Source: CAMLIZ01 sp040758375 (GTDB lineage Bacteria > Pseudomonadota > Gammaproteobacteria > Burkholderiales > Burkholderiaceae_C). From it: 64,000 nucleotides of DNA. Both the position numbers and the translations under genes were made by a program. Below are positions 33,993 through 43,357 of this stretch, in pieces (within the stretch, counting starts at the first letter, position 1; every line of letters begins with the position of its first letter). Below the pieces are notes generated by a model. That model was not told the DNA's origin and searched no databases. It worked only from the letters and a program-made list of their open reading frames with translations. The stretch spans positions 1 through 64,000 of the forward strand of contig JBFLWE010000011.1 of NCBI GenBank assembly GCA_040758375.1. Reading direction: 5' to 3'.

Positions 33993-34810
33993 GGGGTATG
34001 GGCCTCGCGGTTCAAGGCCTTCAGCGCCAGCCGGTCCACCACCCCGGGCGCGATCAGCTTGAGCCAGCGGCCCAGCTTGCCCTTGGCCGTCATCACGATC
34101 TCGCGCTGGCGCTGCTGGGTGCCTTGCAGGATCAGCCGGGCGCAGGTGTCCACGCTCATGGCGCCGCGCTCGTCGAGCCCGCTGCGGCCGGCGGGCCGGC
34201 CTTGTGCATCGAAGCCGCGATAGCGGATCTGCGTGGCCACCACGCCGGGATAGGCGATGGTCACGCTCACGCCTTGCGGCGCCAGCTCGACGCGCAGCGC
34301 CTCGAAGAAGCCGGTGAGTGCGAACTTGGTGGCGCTGTAGGCGGTGCGCCCCGGCACGCCCACGAGCCCGGCCAGGCTGGACACGGCCACCAGCCGGCCG
34401 CGGCTGGCCTTGAGGTGCGGCAGCGCGGCCTGCGTGCACCACACGGCGCCCCAGAGGTTGATGCGCATGAGCGTCTCGTACCACGCGAGGTCTTTCACCT
34501 CCTCGAAGGCGGCATGGGCCGACATGCCGGCGTTGTTGACCAGCGTGTCGAGGCGGCCGAACCGGGCCACGGCGGCCTCCACCAGCGCGCGGCATTGCGC
34601 CTGGTCCGCAATGTCGCAGGGCTGCACCAGCACCGCGGCGCCGTGGCGCCGGCAGCCGGCTGCCACCTGCTCCAGCTTGTCGCGGCTGCGCGCGGCCAGC
34701 ACCAGCGCGCAGGCGGCGCCGTGCCGCGCCGCCCACTGGCGCGCGAGTCCGGCGCCGATGCCGTCGGAAGCGCCGGTGATGACGATGACCTGGGCTGGGG
34801 GCGTGTCCAT
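33989..34810 (-). CDS. Short-chain dehydrogenase/reductase
   Basis: A 273-residue SDR. The cofactor site is VIVITGASDGIGAGLARQWA (about 8-27), then NNAGMSAHA, the catalytic Ser in VAVSSLAGL and YSATK (Y-x-x-x-K). The C-terminal part (LGRWLKLIAPGVVDRLALKAL) is helical and may touch the membrane, as in other SDRs of the DltE/YqjQ kind. The ATG at 34810 is chosen over an upstream ATG at 34855 because the family N-terminus starts there. The substrate is unknown. It is coupled to the methyltransferase gene. Confidence 0.88.
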   Translation of the reverse strand: MDTPPAQVIVITGASDGIGAGLARQWAARHGAACALVLAARSRDKLEQVAAGCRRHGAAVLVQPCDIADQAQCRALVEAAVARFGRLDTLVNNAGMSAHAAFEEVKDLAWYETLMRINLWGAVWCTQAALPHLKASRGRLVAVSSLAGLVGVPGRTAYSATKFALTGFFEALRVELAPQGVSVTIAYPGVVATQIRYRGFDAQGRPAGRSGLDERGAMSVDTCARLILQGTQQRQREIVMTAKGKLGRWLKLIAPGVVDRLALKALNREAHTP

Positions 34811-34874
34811 GGCGCGCATGGTCGCACGACGGCGGCACGCCCTGTCTGTCGTCAAGCCGACAAAGCCAAAGGCA

Positions 34875-34997
34875 TCAGAAGCAGGACCACACCTGGTTGG
34901 CCAGGTTGAACACGAAGTCGCGCTGCAGGTAGCTGGCGAACACGAGCGCCAGCGCGAGCGCGGCGACGGCCGACCACAGCACCTGCCTGCGCTTCAT
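34875..34997 (-). CDS. 40-residue membrane microprotein
   Basis: A very small open frame starting 4 bases after the MFS transporter stop. It reads MKRRQVLWSAVAALALALVF at the N-terminus, which is a positively charged start plus one membrane span, followed by a charged and aromatic tail with ASYLQRDFVFNLANQ and a final WSCF. The N-in orientation puts the tail in the periplasm. The sequence is not low-complexity and looks like a real protein; I believe similar microproteins accompany transporters in related genomes, but could not check. Its role could be to support the MFS protein. Confidence 0.6.
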   Translation of the reverse strand: MKRRQVLWSAVAALALALVFASYLQRDFVFNLANQVWSCF

Positions 34998-35001
34998 GGC
35001 T

Positions 35002-36222
35002 TCACGCCGCCGCAGCCTGCGGCCGCAGGATGGCCGTCTCGCGCACCGGCAGGTTGACCAGCGCCGCGAACACGCCCAGCGCCACCGCCATCCACCACAC
35101 GATGTCGTAGCTGCCGGTGGCGTCGTACAGCTTGCCGCCCAGCCACACGCCGAGGAAGCTGCCGATCTGATGGCTGAAGAACACGAAGCCGCCGAGCATC
35201 GACATGTACTGCACGCCGAAGATCTGGGCCACCACCGCGTTGGTGGGCGGCACGGTGGACAGCCACAGCACGCCCATCACCGCGGAGAACACGTACACCG
35301 ACATCGGCGTGAGCGGCAGCCACAGGAAGGCCACGATCGCCACCGAGCGCAGCAGGTAGATCGCAGCCAGGATGTGGCGCTTGGCCAGGCGCTGGCCCAG
35401 CGCGCCGGCCGCATAGGTGCCGAACACGTTGAACAGCCCGATCAGCGCCAGCGCCGTGGTGGCCACGTCGGGCGTGAAGCCCTTGTCGCGCAGGTAGCTG
35501 GGCATGTGCACACCGATGAACACCACCTGGAAGCCGCACACGAAGTAGCCGGCCATCAGCAGCTGGAAGCTGGGGTAGCTGAAGGCCTCGCGCAGCGCAG
35601 CGCCGATGCTTTGCTGCGGCTTGGCCGCGCCCGAGGCGAGCGCGGGTTCCTTCAACCCAAAGGCCAGCGGCACGATGGCCAGCGCCGCGCAGCCCAGCAC
35701 GAACAGCGCCGTCTGCCAGCCCAGCCCGCCGATCAGCCCGTTTTCCACCGGCACCATCAGGAACTGGCCGAACGAGCCGGCCGCCGCGGCCACGCCCATG
35801 GCCCACGAGCGTTTTTCCGGCGCCACGTTGCGCCCGATCACGCCGTAGATCACCGCATAGGTGGTGCCGGCCTGGGCCATGCCGATCATCAGGCCAGTGC
35901 TGCCCATGAAGGCGAGGCTCGAGCTGGACACGGCCATCAACACCAGGCCCAGCGCATACAGGATGCCGCCGGCGATGAGCACGCGGAAGGCGCCGAAGCG
36001 GTCGGCCAGCATGCCGGCAAACGGGCCTGCCGCGCCCCAGGCCAGGTTCTGGATCGCGATGGCCAGCGCGAAGGTCTCGCGGCTCCAGCCGCGCTCCATG
36101 GTGACGGGTTGCAGCCACAGGCCGAAGCCGTGGCGGATGCCCATGGACAGCGTCACGACTGCTGCGCCGCACAACAGCACCTGGGTCATGGACAAACGGG
36201 GCGGAGCGGAGGCGGCGGTCAT
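35002..36222 (-). CDS. MFS transporter, OFA/monocarboxylate-like
   Basis: A 406-residue transporter with twelve predicted membrane spans. The loop 2-3 motif is GPFAGMLADRFGAFRVLIAG (about 58-77), the family A motif; LRHGFGLW-like GIRHGFGLWLQPV at the N-terminus and the loop 8-9 region (LGQRLAKRHILA) agree with the oxalate/formate antiporter and MCT group. The substrate is unknown. The frame is open further upstream, but the ATG at 36222 gives the standard start MTAASAPPRLSM. The microprotein gene follows after four bases. Confidence 0.88.
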   Translation of the reverse strand: MTAASAPPRLSMTQVLLCGAAVVTLSMGIRHGFGLWLQPVTMERGWSRETFALAIAIQNLAWGAAGPFAGMLADRFGAFRVLIAGGILYALGLVLMAVSSSSLAFMGSTGLMIGMAQAGTTYAVIYGVIGRNVAPEKRSWAMGVAAAAGSFGQFLMVPVENGLIGGLGWQTALFVLGCAALAIVPLAFGLKEPALASGAAKPQQSIGAALREAFSYPSFQLLMAGYFVCGFQVVFIGVHMPSYLRDKGFTPDVATTALALIGLFNVFGTYAAGALGQRLAKRHILAAIYLLRSVAIVAFLWLPLTPMSVYVFSAVMGVLWLSTVPPTNAVVAQIFGVQYMSMLGGFVFFSHQIGSFLGVWLGGKLYDATGSYDIVWWMAVALGVFAALVNLPVRETAILRPQAAAA

Positions 36223-36544
36223 GGGCGGCACTCTAGCCAGAAGCGAATCTCCTCGTGGGCGCGGGGGCGTGCATTGCTGCAGTTGGTTGTTGCGGGCCTG
36301 CAGTGCCGGCCCCCCGTCACGGTGGGCAGGCCGGCCAGCAGGACCACGGCCTGGCGGCCGAAGCGATGGCCAGCGCGATGCGGACATCAGCAGGGCCGGG
36401 CAGCGGCCGATGCCCTCGCCAGGCCATGCGCTCCCCCCTAGTTCGTGATGTCCGCAGTGCGCGGCTGCAAGGCGTCTGTACGGGTGTGCTGGCCGTGCAA
36501 GTTTGTCGCGGCAGCCGCTTCCCGACGTTCTTATGGAGGACACC
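36223..36544. other. 322-bp intergenic region
   Basis: Between the divergent MFS and unknown genes. No RNA gene, repeat family or convincing short gene is visible. GC-rich imperfect stems occur (for example GGCCTGGCGGCC near 36346-36357). A Shine-Dalgarno TGGAGGA (about 36533-36539) precedes the downstream ATG. Promoters for both genes must lie here, but no clear -10/-35 pair could be picked. Confidence 0.5.
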
Positions 36545-37222
36545 ATGTCACAGGAAGACCGCGAGTACCGCAACCAGATCGAGAAGCAGTGGGGCTACTT
36601 CGCCATCTACCCGCCCAACCGGCCGGTGGAACTGGGCGACTACGGCAAGCGCCAGGGCGACGAGTTCGAGAAGCTGGGCAACATCCGCAAGTGGATCGAG
36701 CCGCGCGCCGAGCGCAAGCCGGGCGGCAACATGCTCTTCACCAGCCAGGGCGACGTGAAGACGGAGCTCGATTTCGGCGTCGCCGACAAGCTGGGCCTGC
36801 AGCAGGTGGACCTGAAGCTCACCTTCACGAAGAAGTGGTCCATCTTCTTCCTCGCGCAGCAGACCACGGTCGTGAGCACCGCCAACCTGATGCGCGTGGG
36901 CAACCGCATCGTCGAGGAGTACCAGAAGAAGGGTGACAGCTGGCAGCGGTCGTACGAATGGGTGACCGAGCTGGTGGAGGCCGAGGTGCTCACCGTGATG
37001 GTGGCCACCGAGTCCGGCGCGGTGGCCACGCTCTCCGGCAAGCTGCCGCTCAAGTACCACGGCGTGCCGGTGGGCGACCTGGACTTGCGTGATTTCGGCG
37101 TCACGCGCAACAGCGGCAGCGTCTCGGTCTTCGGGCCCTGCCGCAAGGCGACGCCGCTGCACAAGCTGTTCCAGGTGGAGGACCCCTTGTTCAAGAAGGC
37201 CCACTACGAGGAGGTGCGGTGA
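36545..37222 (+). CDS. Unknown soluble protein, first gene of a two-gene unit
   Basis: A 225-residue protein without signal peptide or evident membrane span, and of no family I recognise. The N-terminal part contains PVELGDYGKRQGDEFEKLGN, followed by alternating strands (DVKTELDFGVADKLGL, VDLKLTFTKKWSIFFLAQQT), a helical centre (NLMRVGNRIVEEYQKKG) and more strands, ending with FGPCRKATPLHKLF. The pattern suggests a beta-rich sheet protein with a central helix. A strong GGAGGA Shine-Dalgarno supports the ATG at 36545. It overlaps the next, secreted gene at TGATG, so the two are coupled. Confidence 0.7.
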   Translation: MSQEDREYRNQIEKQWGYFAIYPPNRPVELGDYGKRQGDEFEKLGNIRKWIEPRAERKPGGNMLFTSQGDVKTELDFGVADKLGLQQVDLKLTFTKKWSIFFLAQQTTVVSTANLMRVGNRIVEEYQKKGDSWQRSYEWVTELVEAEVLTVMVATESGAVATLSGKLPLKYHGVPVGDLDLRDFGVTRNSGSVSVFGPCRKATPLHKLFQVEDPLFKKAHYEEVR

Positions 37223-37626
37223 TGAAGACCTTGGCGACTCTGGCGGCCCTCGCGGTCGCGCTGCCGGCCTGGGCCGCGCGCCCGGCCAACCTGGCCGGCA
37301 CCACCTGGTCGGTGCAGATCAACCGCTCGACCGAGCAGCTGGTGATCACGCACCAAGGCGGCGCCGGCACGGCCGGCGGCGTGAACTGCCTGGCGCTGAT
37401 CGGCACCATCGGCCCGGCGCCGGTGCGCGGCTACTACTGCGGCGCCACCGGCGAGGTGCACCTGCGCCACAACAACATGCACACCGGCGCGACGGTGCGC
37501 GTGTTCGACGCCCGCGTGAGCGACGAGGTGCTCGGCCAGCCGCTGTACATGGGCGGCACGGTGTCGGTGGACGACGCGGCCTTCGGGGAGTTGGGCACGT
37601 ACAACTTCTCGGGGGTGCGACGCTAG
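37222..37626 (+). CDS. Secreted small protein, unknown function
   Basis: A 134-residue exported protein. The signal peptide is MKTLATLAALAVALPAWA, cleaved before ARPANLAGTTW. The mature part is about 115 residues, beta-rich, with two Cys (VNCLAL, GYYCGAT) placed to form a disulfide, and it opens with NLAGTTWSVQINRSTEQLVI, resembling lipocalin-like or avidin-like small barrel starts (GTW). No family can be named with confidence. The gene is coupled to the unknown gene upstream (TGATG overlap, GGAGG Shine-Dalgarno) and its stop overlaps the convergent kinase gene by four bases. Confidence 0.7.
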   Translation: MKTLATLAALAVALPAWAARPANLAGTTWSVQINRSTEQLVITHQGGAGTAGGVNCLALIGTIGPAPVRGYYCGATGEVHLRHNNMHTGATVRVFDARVSDEVLGQPLYMGGTVSVDDAAFGELGTYNFSGVRR

Positions 37627-40394
37627 GAAGCAGCACGCCGGGCCTGCAGGGCGGGTTGCGGCGTGCGCAGCGACTGCAGCAGCGCGGCCGCCGCGGTGGT
37701 GCTGGGGTGCTGTGTGCCCAGGCCATTGGCGAGCGCCTGGCTCGCCAGTGCGGCGTCGGCCGCCGCTTCGGCAGGCCGGTCGAGCGCCACACGGGCCTGG
37801 GCGCGCAGCAACGCCGCTTCGCCCACGTCGGCGCTTTGTCGTTCGTCGCGTGCGATGCGTTGCGAGTACTGGAGCGCGTCGGTGGCGTGGCGCTCGGCTT
37901 CGGCAGGCGCGCCGGCCGCGAGGTGGATTTGCGCGGCCATGCGCAGCAGACGGTCGATGCCGGGAGCGTCGATGCGCTGCGGGTAACCGGCGCCGGCCAA
38001 GGTTTGGGAGATCAGGGCCTGCGCCGGCCCGAGACGACCCTCGGCGAGCAGGATGTCGGCCCGTGTGAGCGCGCCTTCGCGCAGCATCCGCGCGTACGAC
38101 TTTGGATCGCTTTCCCACAGGGCGATCGCCTGCTGCAGACGCTGGCCAGCGTCGGCAGGACGGCCCAGCGCGAGCAGCACGCGCGACGCCACCAGGTTGC
38201 AGGTGGCCACGTGGAACGGGCTGCCGGCACGGCGCGCCATCGCGGTTTCCTCGTCGATGAGCTGCAGCGCGCGCTGCGGCTGGCCGAGGCGCAGCAACAC
38301 GCCTGCGTAGCTGTTGCGCACACCGATCGGCTGCGTGTGCGGCGACGGATCGCGCAGGGCCCATTCGTAGCTGCGTTCGAGCAGCGCCAAGGCCGCCTGG
38401 ATCTCGCCCATGCGCGTGAGGTTGCCGGCATGGTTGTGCTGGGCAACCATCTCGGCTCTCGATCCCGCGCGACCGGCACTGCGCACGCGGTCGAGCTCGT
38501 CCTGTGACAGCACGGCAGCGTCCTTGAAGCGGTCGGTGGCACGGTAGAAGTCGGACAGCTGCGTCATCATCAAATGGCGCCGAGAGCCCGCGTTGACCGG
38601 GCTGCGGTCCATCAGTTCGAGCCCAGCACGCGCGACTGCGATGGCTTCGTCGATGCGTCCCCCGGCGTGCAGCACGCGCGCCCGGGCGCGCATGCAGTCG
38701 GTGGCCGTGGACACGGACACGTTGCGCATGCGGTCCAGCACCTGCTGTGCCTCGGCGAGCCGCGCTTGTGCCTGTTGGCGGCTGCGATGGATCAGCGACC
38801 ATGCGGCCGAGCAGTGCGCTGCGGCCAGCAGGTCGTCGTCGCCGCCGGCGCGCGCGCTGGACGCTGCTCGTTCGAGCAGCGACAGCACGCGCTCGGTCTG
38901 GTTGATCATCGTGTACTTGCGCGAAATCTCGTACTGCATGTAAGCCACCAGCGAAGGGTCCATGCCTTGTTGCCGTTCGAGCATCGTGGCGCCACGCTCG
39001 AGCAGCTGCGGCATCGTCAACGCCTGGCCAGCCGTGCCCACGTCGTCCAGCAGTACGTACATGAACTCGCTGAACGCCGCCGCACGTTGCTGTTGCTGAA
39101 GCGCGGCATCGCGCTGCTCGCGTGCTTCGAACATCTGCGAGACCGCAATGCCGGCGGCTGTGACCACTGTGGCCGACACGCCGGAGGCCACCAAGACGCC
39201 GATGCGGTGGCGCGTGACAAACTTGCGCGCCCGGTACCAGCGGCTGTCGGGCTGGGCCAGCACCGGCCAGCCCCTCAGCCAGCGATCGATGTCCGCCGCC
39301 ATCGCGTCCACGGTTGGGTAGCGCTCGGCGGGCGCCTTCTTCAGCGCCGTGAGGACGATGGTGTCCAGGTCGCCGCGCAGCACGCGCCGCAGCCTGCGGT
39401 CGGTCACCGCCTCGCTTGGCGGCTGGGGCTGGGCTTCCAGGATCGCTTCTTCCAGCGCCGCACGCGAATCACGCTTGAGCCGGTACGGCCGCTGCCCGGC
39501 CAGCAGCTCGTACAGCAGCACGCCCAGCGAGTAGGTGTCGGCCGCGGTGCCGATCGGCTCGCCGCGGATCTGTTCAGGCGCGGCGTAGTCGGGCGTGAGC
39601 GCGCGGCCGGTTTCGAGGGTGAGCGCCGTCTCTTCGGCAGTGCCTTGTTCCAGCAGCTTGGCAATGCCGAAGTCCAGCAGCCGCACCTGTCCATCGCTCG
39701 TCACGAGGATGTTGCTCGGCTTCAGGTCGCGGTGCACCACGAGCTTGGCGTGGGCGCAGGCCACCGCTTGCGTCACCTGCAGGAACAGCGCCAGCCGTGC
39801 ACGCACGCCGAGCGCGCGCCCGCGGCAGTGTTCGTCGATGCGCTGCCCTTCCACATACTCCAGCGCCAGGTAGGGCTGGCCGTCGTCAGCGATGCCGGCG
39901 TCGTACAGCCGCGCGATGTGGGGATGGGCCAGCGTGGCGAGGATCTCGCGCTCGCGCGCCAGGCGTTGCGACCAGGCCGAATGCCGCCAGGCGGCGCGTG
40001 GCAGCTTCAGCGCCACTTGCCGGCCTTGCAGCAGGTCGCTGCGCTCGGCCAGCCATACGCTGGCCATGCCGCCTTCGCCCAGTGGCCGCAGCAGGCGGTA
40101 GGGGCCCACTGGCTGGCCTGCTTGCGGCGCGGCAGCGCTGCCGCCGGCGGCAGCGCTGTCGGCGGCGAAGTCCGCCGTTTCCACCTTGGGTAGCGTCTGC
40201 AGGATCTTGTCGCAGCCGGTGTCTTCGGCATGTGCCAGCAGCGCGCGCAGCCGCGGCGCAAACGGCCGGTGCGCCTCGTCCAGCGCGTCGATCCAGGCGG
40301 CGCGTTCGCCGGCCGGCTGGGCGAGCAGCTGGTCGAGCAACTGCCGCAGCGTGGCCCACTCCTGCGGCTTCAAGTCGAAGGCGGCGTCGTGCAT
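37623..40394 (-). CDS. Membrane Ser/Thr protein kinase with helical-repeat C-terminus
   Basis: A 923-residue protein. Residues 1-90 are a helical N-terminal cap typical of the ECF-linked kinase group (QEWATLRQLLDQLL...). The Hanks-type kinase domain spans about 97-375: GEGGMASVW (107-115), K130 in VALKLPR, HRDLKPSN (221-228), DFG (241-243) and APEQIRGEPIG. One membrane span follows (about 399-418). The C-terminal half (430-900) consists of TPR-like helical pairs, probably periplasmic, sensing or binding a partner. All catalytic residues are intact. Downstream of the ECF sigma factor on the same strand, as in many such sigma-kinase pairs. Confidence 0.9.
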   Translation of the reverse strand: MHDAAFDLKPQEWATLRQLLDQLLAQPAGERAAWIDALDEAHRPFAPRLRALLAHAEDTGCDKILQTLPKVETADFAADSAAAGGSAAAPQAGQPVGPYRLLRPLGEGGMASVWLAERSDLLQGRQVALKLPRAAWRHSAWSQRLAREREILATLAHPHIARLYDAGIADDGQPYLALEYVEGQRIDEHCRGRALGVRARLALFLQVTQAVACAHAKLVVHRDLKPSNILVTSDGQVRLLDFGIAKLLEQGTAEETALTLETGRALTPDYAAPEQIRGEPIGTAADTYSLGVLLYELLAGQRPYRLKRDSRAALEEAILEAQPQPPSEAVTDRRLRRVLRGDLDTIVLTALKKAPAERYPTVDAMAADIDRWLRGWPVLAQPDSRWYRARKFVTRHRIGVLVASGVSATVVTAAGIAVSQMFEAREQRDAALQQQQRAAAFSEFMYVLLDDVGTAGQALTMPQLLERGATMLERQQGMDPSLVAYMQYEISRKYTMINQTERVLSLLERAASSARAGGDDDLLAAAHCSAAWSLIHRSRQQAQARLAEAQQVLDRMRNVSVSTATDCMRARARVLHAGGRIDEAIAVARAGLELMDRSPVNAGSRRHLMMTQLSDFYRATDRFKDAAVLSQDELDRVRSAGRAGSRAEMVAQHNHAGNLTRMGEIQAALALLERSYEWALRDPSPHTQPIGVRNSYAGVLLRLGQPQRALQLIDEETAMARRAGSPFHVATCNLVASRVLLALGRPADAGQRLQQAIALWESDPKSYARMLREGALTRADILLAEGRLGPAQALISQTLAGAGYPQRIDAPGIDRLLRMAAQIHLAAGAPAEAERHATDALQYSQRIARDERQSADVGEAALLRAQARVALDRPAEAAADAALASQALANGLGTQHPSTTAAAALLQSLRTPQPALQARRAAS

Positions 40395-40480
40395 GGCCGG
40401 CTCCTTTTGGGGCGGGAAGCGGACGGCAGCAGTGTGCAGCAGCGCGGTCCCGCCTGCTCCCCCTAAGTCGGAGCCACCGC

Positions 40481-43357
40481 CTACGGCAGCACGCGGGCCA
40501 TGCCGAGGTCCCAGCGGGAGCCGTTGCGCACCACGCCGATCAGCACGATCTGGCCGTCGGGTTGCACCAGCACATCCTTGGCCGCGTCCACGCCGCCGAA
40601 GAAATCAACCGTGACCACGCCGTTGGTGCCGAAGCCGGGGTCGCGTCTGCCGATGGTGTCGTGCCGCACCAGGCCGAAGTCCGTGCCGGCAGCTGCCGAC
40701 GCTTCGCCGGCGAGCAGGATCTTGCCGTCGGCTTGCAAGGCGATGGCGCTGGTGAGGTCGTTGCCCGGTCCGATGGGTGTTGCTTCGACCCACATGTCGT
40801 GGCCGTCCTCGTCGAACAGCACCAACGTGAAGCGGAACAGCGGCGTCTGGCCCCGTGTCATCGACCTTGCGGCCACCGCGATCCAGCCGTTGGCGAGGAC
40901 GGCCATGTCGGTGATCTGGTCCTCGAAACCGTTGTCGAGCGTGACCCAGCCCAGATCCGATGGCCCGAACGTCGCGTCCATCTGGCCGCCGGCATTGAAG
41001 CGCACGAGCCCCAGATCGCCTTCGCTGACACCGTCCGTCGCCGCCTTGCCGCCCACCACCAGCTTGCCGTCGGCGGGCAGTGCGGCGGCGTAGGCGAACG
41101 ACCCGCCAGCCTCATTGGGACTGCCCGTCGCGACGCCGTCGCCGCCGAAGCCGGCGTCGCGGGTGCCGTCGCTGTTCAGCCGGACCGCGGCGAAGTGGTT
41201 CTGCTGCACCGGCATGCCGGGGATCGTCTCGTCGATGAAGCCGCCATGCCCGGCGAGCAGCAGGTCGCCGTCGGGCAGCACCAGCACGCGATGCGCGCGG
41301 TCGGCGGCCCCCACGATCTTGGACTGGGTGTTTTGCACGTCCTCGTAGATCGCGATGCTGGTCCGGCCCTGCGTGCCGAAGCCGGGGTCCGGCTCGCCGC
41401 TCGGCAGGTAGCGGGCGATGGCGAAGTCGTCCTGCGTGCCCACGCGGGTGAAGCCCACGACCAGGATCTTGCCGTCGGGCTGCACGGCCACGCCCAGCGC
41501 CTTGTCCTGCAGTCCGCCGCTGAAGACCACGTTCACGGTGCCGCCGCCGCCGAAGCCGGTGTCGAGGCTGCCGTCTGGGTTGAAGCGCATCAGCTGCAAT
41601 CCGCCCACCACGACGATCTTGCCGTCGGCCTGCAAGGCACCGGCGACCCCTCCGCCGGACAGCGGCGCCACCACCTTGCCGCTTTGACCGAAGCTGGGGT
41701 CCAGCGCGCCATTGGGCAGCGGCGTGGAGCAAGTGACCGCTACGTTGCTGACGTTGGCCGAAGCGATGGTGCCGCTGGCGTTGGCAAGGCTGCAGCTTTG
41801 CATCGGGTGGGTCGGCTGCGTGACGATGCGCACTTCGTAGGGCGCGGCGTCCGGGAACGCATAGTCGAAGACGAAGCTGCCGTTGGGCGGCGTGACGCGC
41901 TTGCCGGTCTTGATTTCTTCGAGCACCAGGCCGCTGCCGACCAGGCCCACGACACTGCCGCCGACGGTGTAGGTGATGGGCGTCGGGGCGGGCGTGTCGT
42001 TGTCGAGGATGGTGAGCACGGCGGACGATTGCGGCCCCAGCATGGCGCAGCGGGCGTCGCTGAGCTGCAAGGTGATCGTTTCGTCGGTTTCGGCGACGTC
42101 GTCGGCCAGCAGCGGCAGGAACACCAGGCGCATGCCCGTCTCGCCGTCTTCGAACTTCACATGGGTGGTGAGCGCGGTGTAGTCGGTGCCCGCTGTGGCG
42201 CTGCCGCCGGTGGAGGTGACATGCGCGCTGACCGCGCCGCTGCTGCCTTGCGTGCGCGTGATGTACACCGGCACGCCCAGCCCGTCAGCCGCTTCGACGG
42301 CGGAGAACGCAGTCGTCTTGAACTGCAGCACGCCCGCGTCGGGGTTGGGCGTGCTGCATGCGGGGGCTGGCTGGCTCACATATGGTGGGAGCGCTTCGGC
42401 CGGGGCCTCCACCGGTTGCAGGCCGGTGTACTGAATGCCAAGGCCGCTGCTCGACTGCGGGTCGCGCAGGTAGGCCGAGGCATAGGTCTGGCGATGGCGG
42501 TAGTCGATCGCACGGGCATACGCCTTCGTATGGATGACGAAGCGCTCGCCGCGGTTCACATGCGACAACGGGATCTCGATGACGCGATCGTCTTTCAGGC
42601 GGTAGCGCGCATGGTCACCATGCCCTTGCATTGCCACGTCACCCTCGAGGACGAAGTCGATCTCTTTCCATATCGCGCGGCCATCGCCGGTGGGCACAGC
42701 GGCTGAGGTCCAGTCCTGCTGGTAGCCATCGGCCAGTGCAACGCTCCCCGCTGAAAAGAAGTATTCCTTTCGGTCGGAGTTGTACGCCCGCAAGGTGAGC
42801 TCCACCACTCCGTTCACGGCAATGGCACACCCAGGCCCGCATTCTGCTGGAGTGGGTATGCGTGGCTTCAGGTCGGGCGCCCGGTCGATCAGTTCGATCA
42901 AGGCATCGCTGACGACGAAGCGCAGTGTCGCGTTGTCTTCCTGCTTGACGAAGTATTGGCGCTGGTCCAGCGTGGTATGCGTGGCGATGACACGCTGTGG
43001 ATCGTCTGGGAGATCGTCGAAGGTTTGAGCCATGACCCAGTAGGTCATGCCGGTTTCGTCGCTGTACACCCGAAGTTGGGCCGGTGGCGCGACATCGTCC
43101 GGCCGGACGTGGAAGCCGCCGAGCTCTTCCCAGTCGTCGACGACGCCCGTTCCCTCCTTCTGGCGGGTGATCTTGCCGTCACGGCCCTGGTTGTCGTCCT
43201 GGAGCCAGAAGCTCCACTCCCTTTTGACGGTGTTCTGTTGTGCCTTTGGAGGCTGCGGCTCCTGGTCCTCGCCACCGCCGCAAGCGGCGAGCAGCATCGC
43301 CAAGGAGAGGAGGGCGGCCTGTGCGCAGGCGGCGAGCAAGGGTCGAGCGGGTTTCAT
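40481..43357 (-). CDS. Calx-beta / delta-60-repeat surface lipoprotein
   Basis: A 958-residue lipoprotein. The signal peptide ends in LAMLLAAC (lipobox, C26), followed by a Gly/Glu/Pro linker. Residues about 345-455 form a Calx-beta domain (VEAADGLGVPVYITRTQGSS, TDETITLQLSD, AVLTILDND). From about 550 to the end there are repeated delta-60 blades (ADGKIVVVGG, PDGKILVVGF, ADGKLVVGGK, ADGKILLAGE, PDGQIVLIGV), each with a DPSFG/DTGFG/DAGFG Asp-Phe-Gly turn, forming a propeller-like structure. The N-terminal 340 residues match nothing I know. It lies between the kinase and sigma genes, so it may be their target or partner. Confidence 0.82.
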   Translation of the reverse strand: MKPARPLLAACAQAALLSLAMLLAACGGGEDQEPQPPKAQQNTVKREWSFWLQDDNQGRDGKITRQKEGTGVVDDWEELGGFHVRPDDVAPPAQLRVYSDETGMTYWVMAQTFDDLPDDPQRVIATHTTLDQRQYFVKQEDNATLRFVVSDALIELIDRAPDLKPRIPTPAECGPGCAIAVNGVVELTLRAYNSDRKEYFFSAGSVALADGYQQDWTSAAVPTGDGRAIWKEIDFVLEGDVAMQGHGDHARYRLKDDRVIEIPLSHVNRGERFVIHTKAYARAIDYRHRQTYASAYLRDPQSSSGLGIQYTGLQPVEAPAEALPPYVSQPAPACSTPNPDAGVLQFKTTAFSAVEAADGLGVPVYITRTQGSSGAVSAHVTSTGGSATAGTDYTALTTHVKFEDGETGMRLVFLPLLADDVAETDETITLQLSDARCAMLGPQSSAVLTILDNDTPAPTPITYTVGGSVVGLVGSGLVLEEIKTGKRVTPPNGSFVFDYAFPDAAPYEVRIVTQPTHPMQSCSLANASGTIASANVSNVAVTCSTPLPNGALDPSFGQSGKVVAPLSGGGVAGALQADGKIVVVGGLQLMRFNPDGSLDTGFGGGGTVNVVFSGGLQDKALGVAVQPDGKILVVGFTRVGTQDDFAIARYLPSGEPDPGFGTQGRTSIAIYEDVQNTQSKIVGAADRAHRVLVLPDGDLLLAGHGGFIDETIPGMPVQQNHFAAVRLNSDGTRDAGFGGDGVATGSPNEAGGSFAYAAALPADGKLVVGGKAATDGVSEGDLGLVRFNAGGQMDATFGPSDLGWVTLDNGFEDQITDMAVLANGWIAVAARSMTRGQTPLFRFTLVLFDEDGHDMWVEATPIGPGNDLTSAIALQADGKILLAGEASAAAGTDFGLVRHDTIGRRDPGFGTNGVVTVDFFGGVDAAKDVLVQPDGQIVLIGVVRNGSRWDLGMARVLP

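Noticed and set aside
36255..36544. Plus-strand short frames in the gap before the 36545 gene
   Set aside because: Ala/Gly/Arg-rich shadows without start signals. The GGAGGA site belongs to the ATG at 36545.
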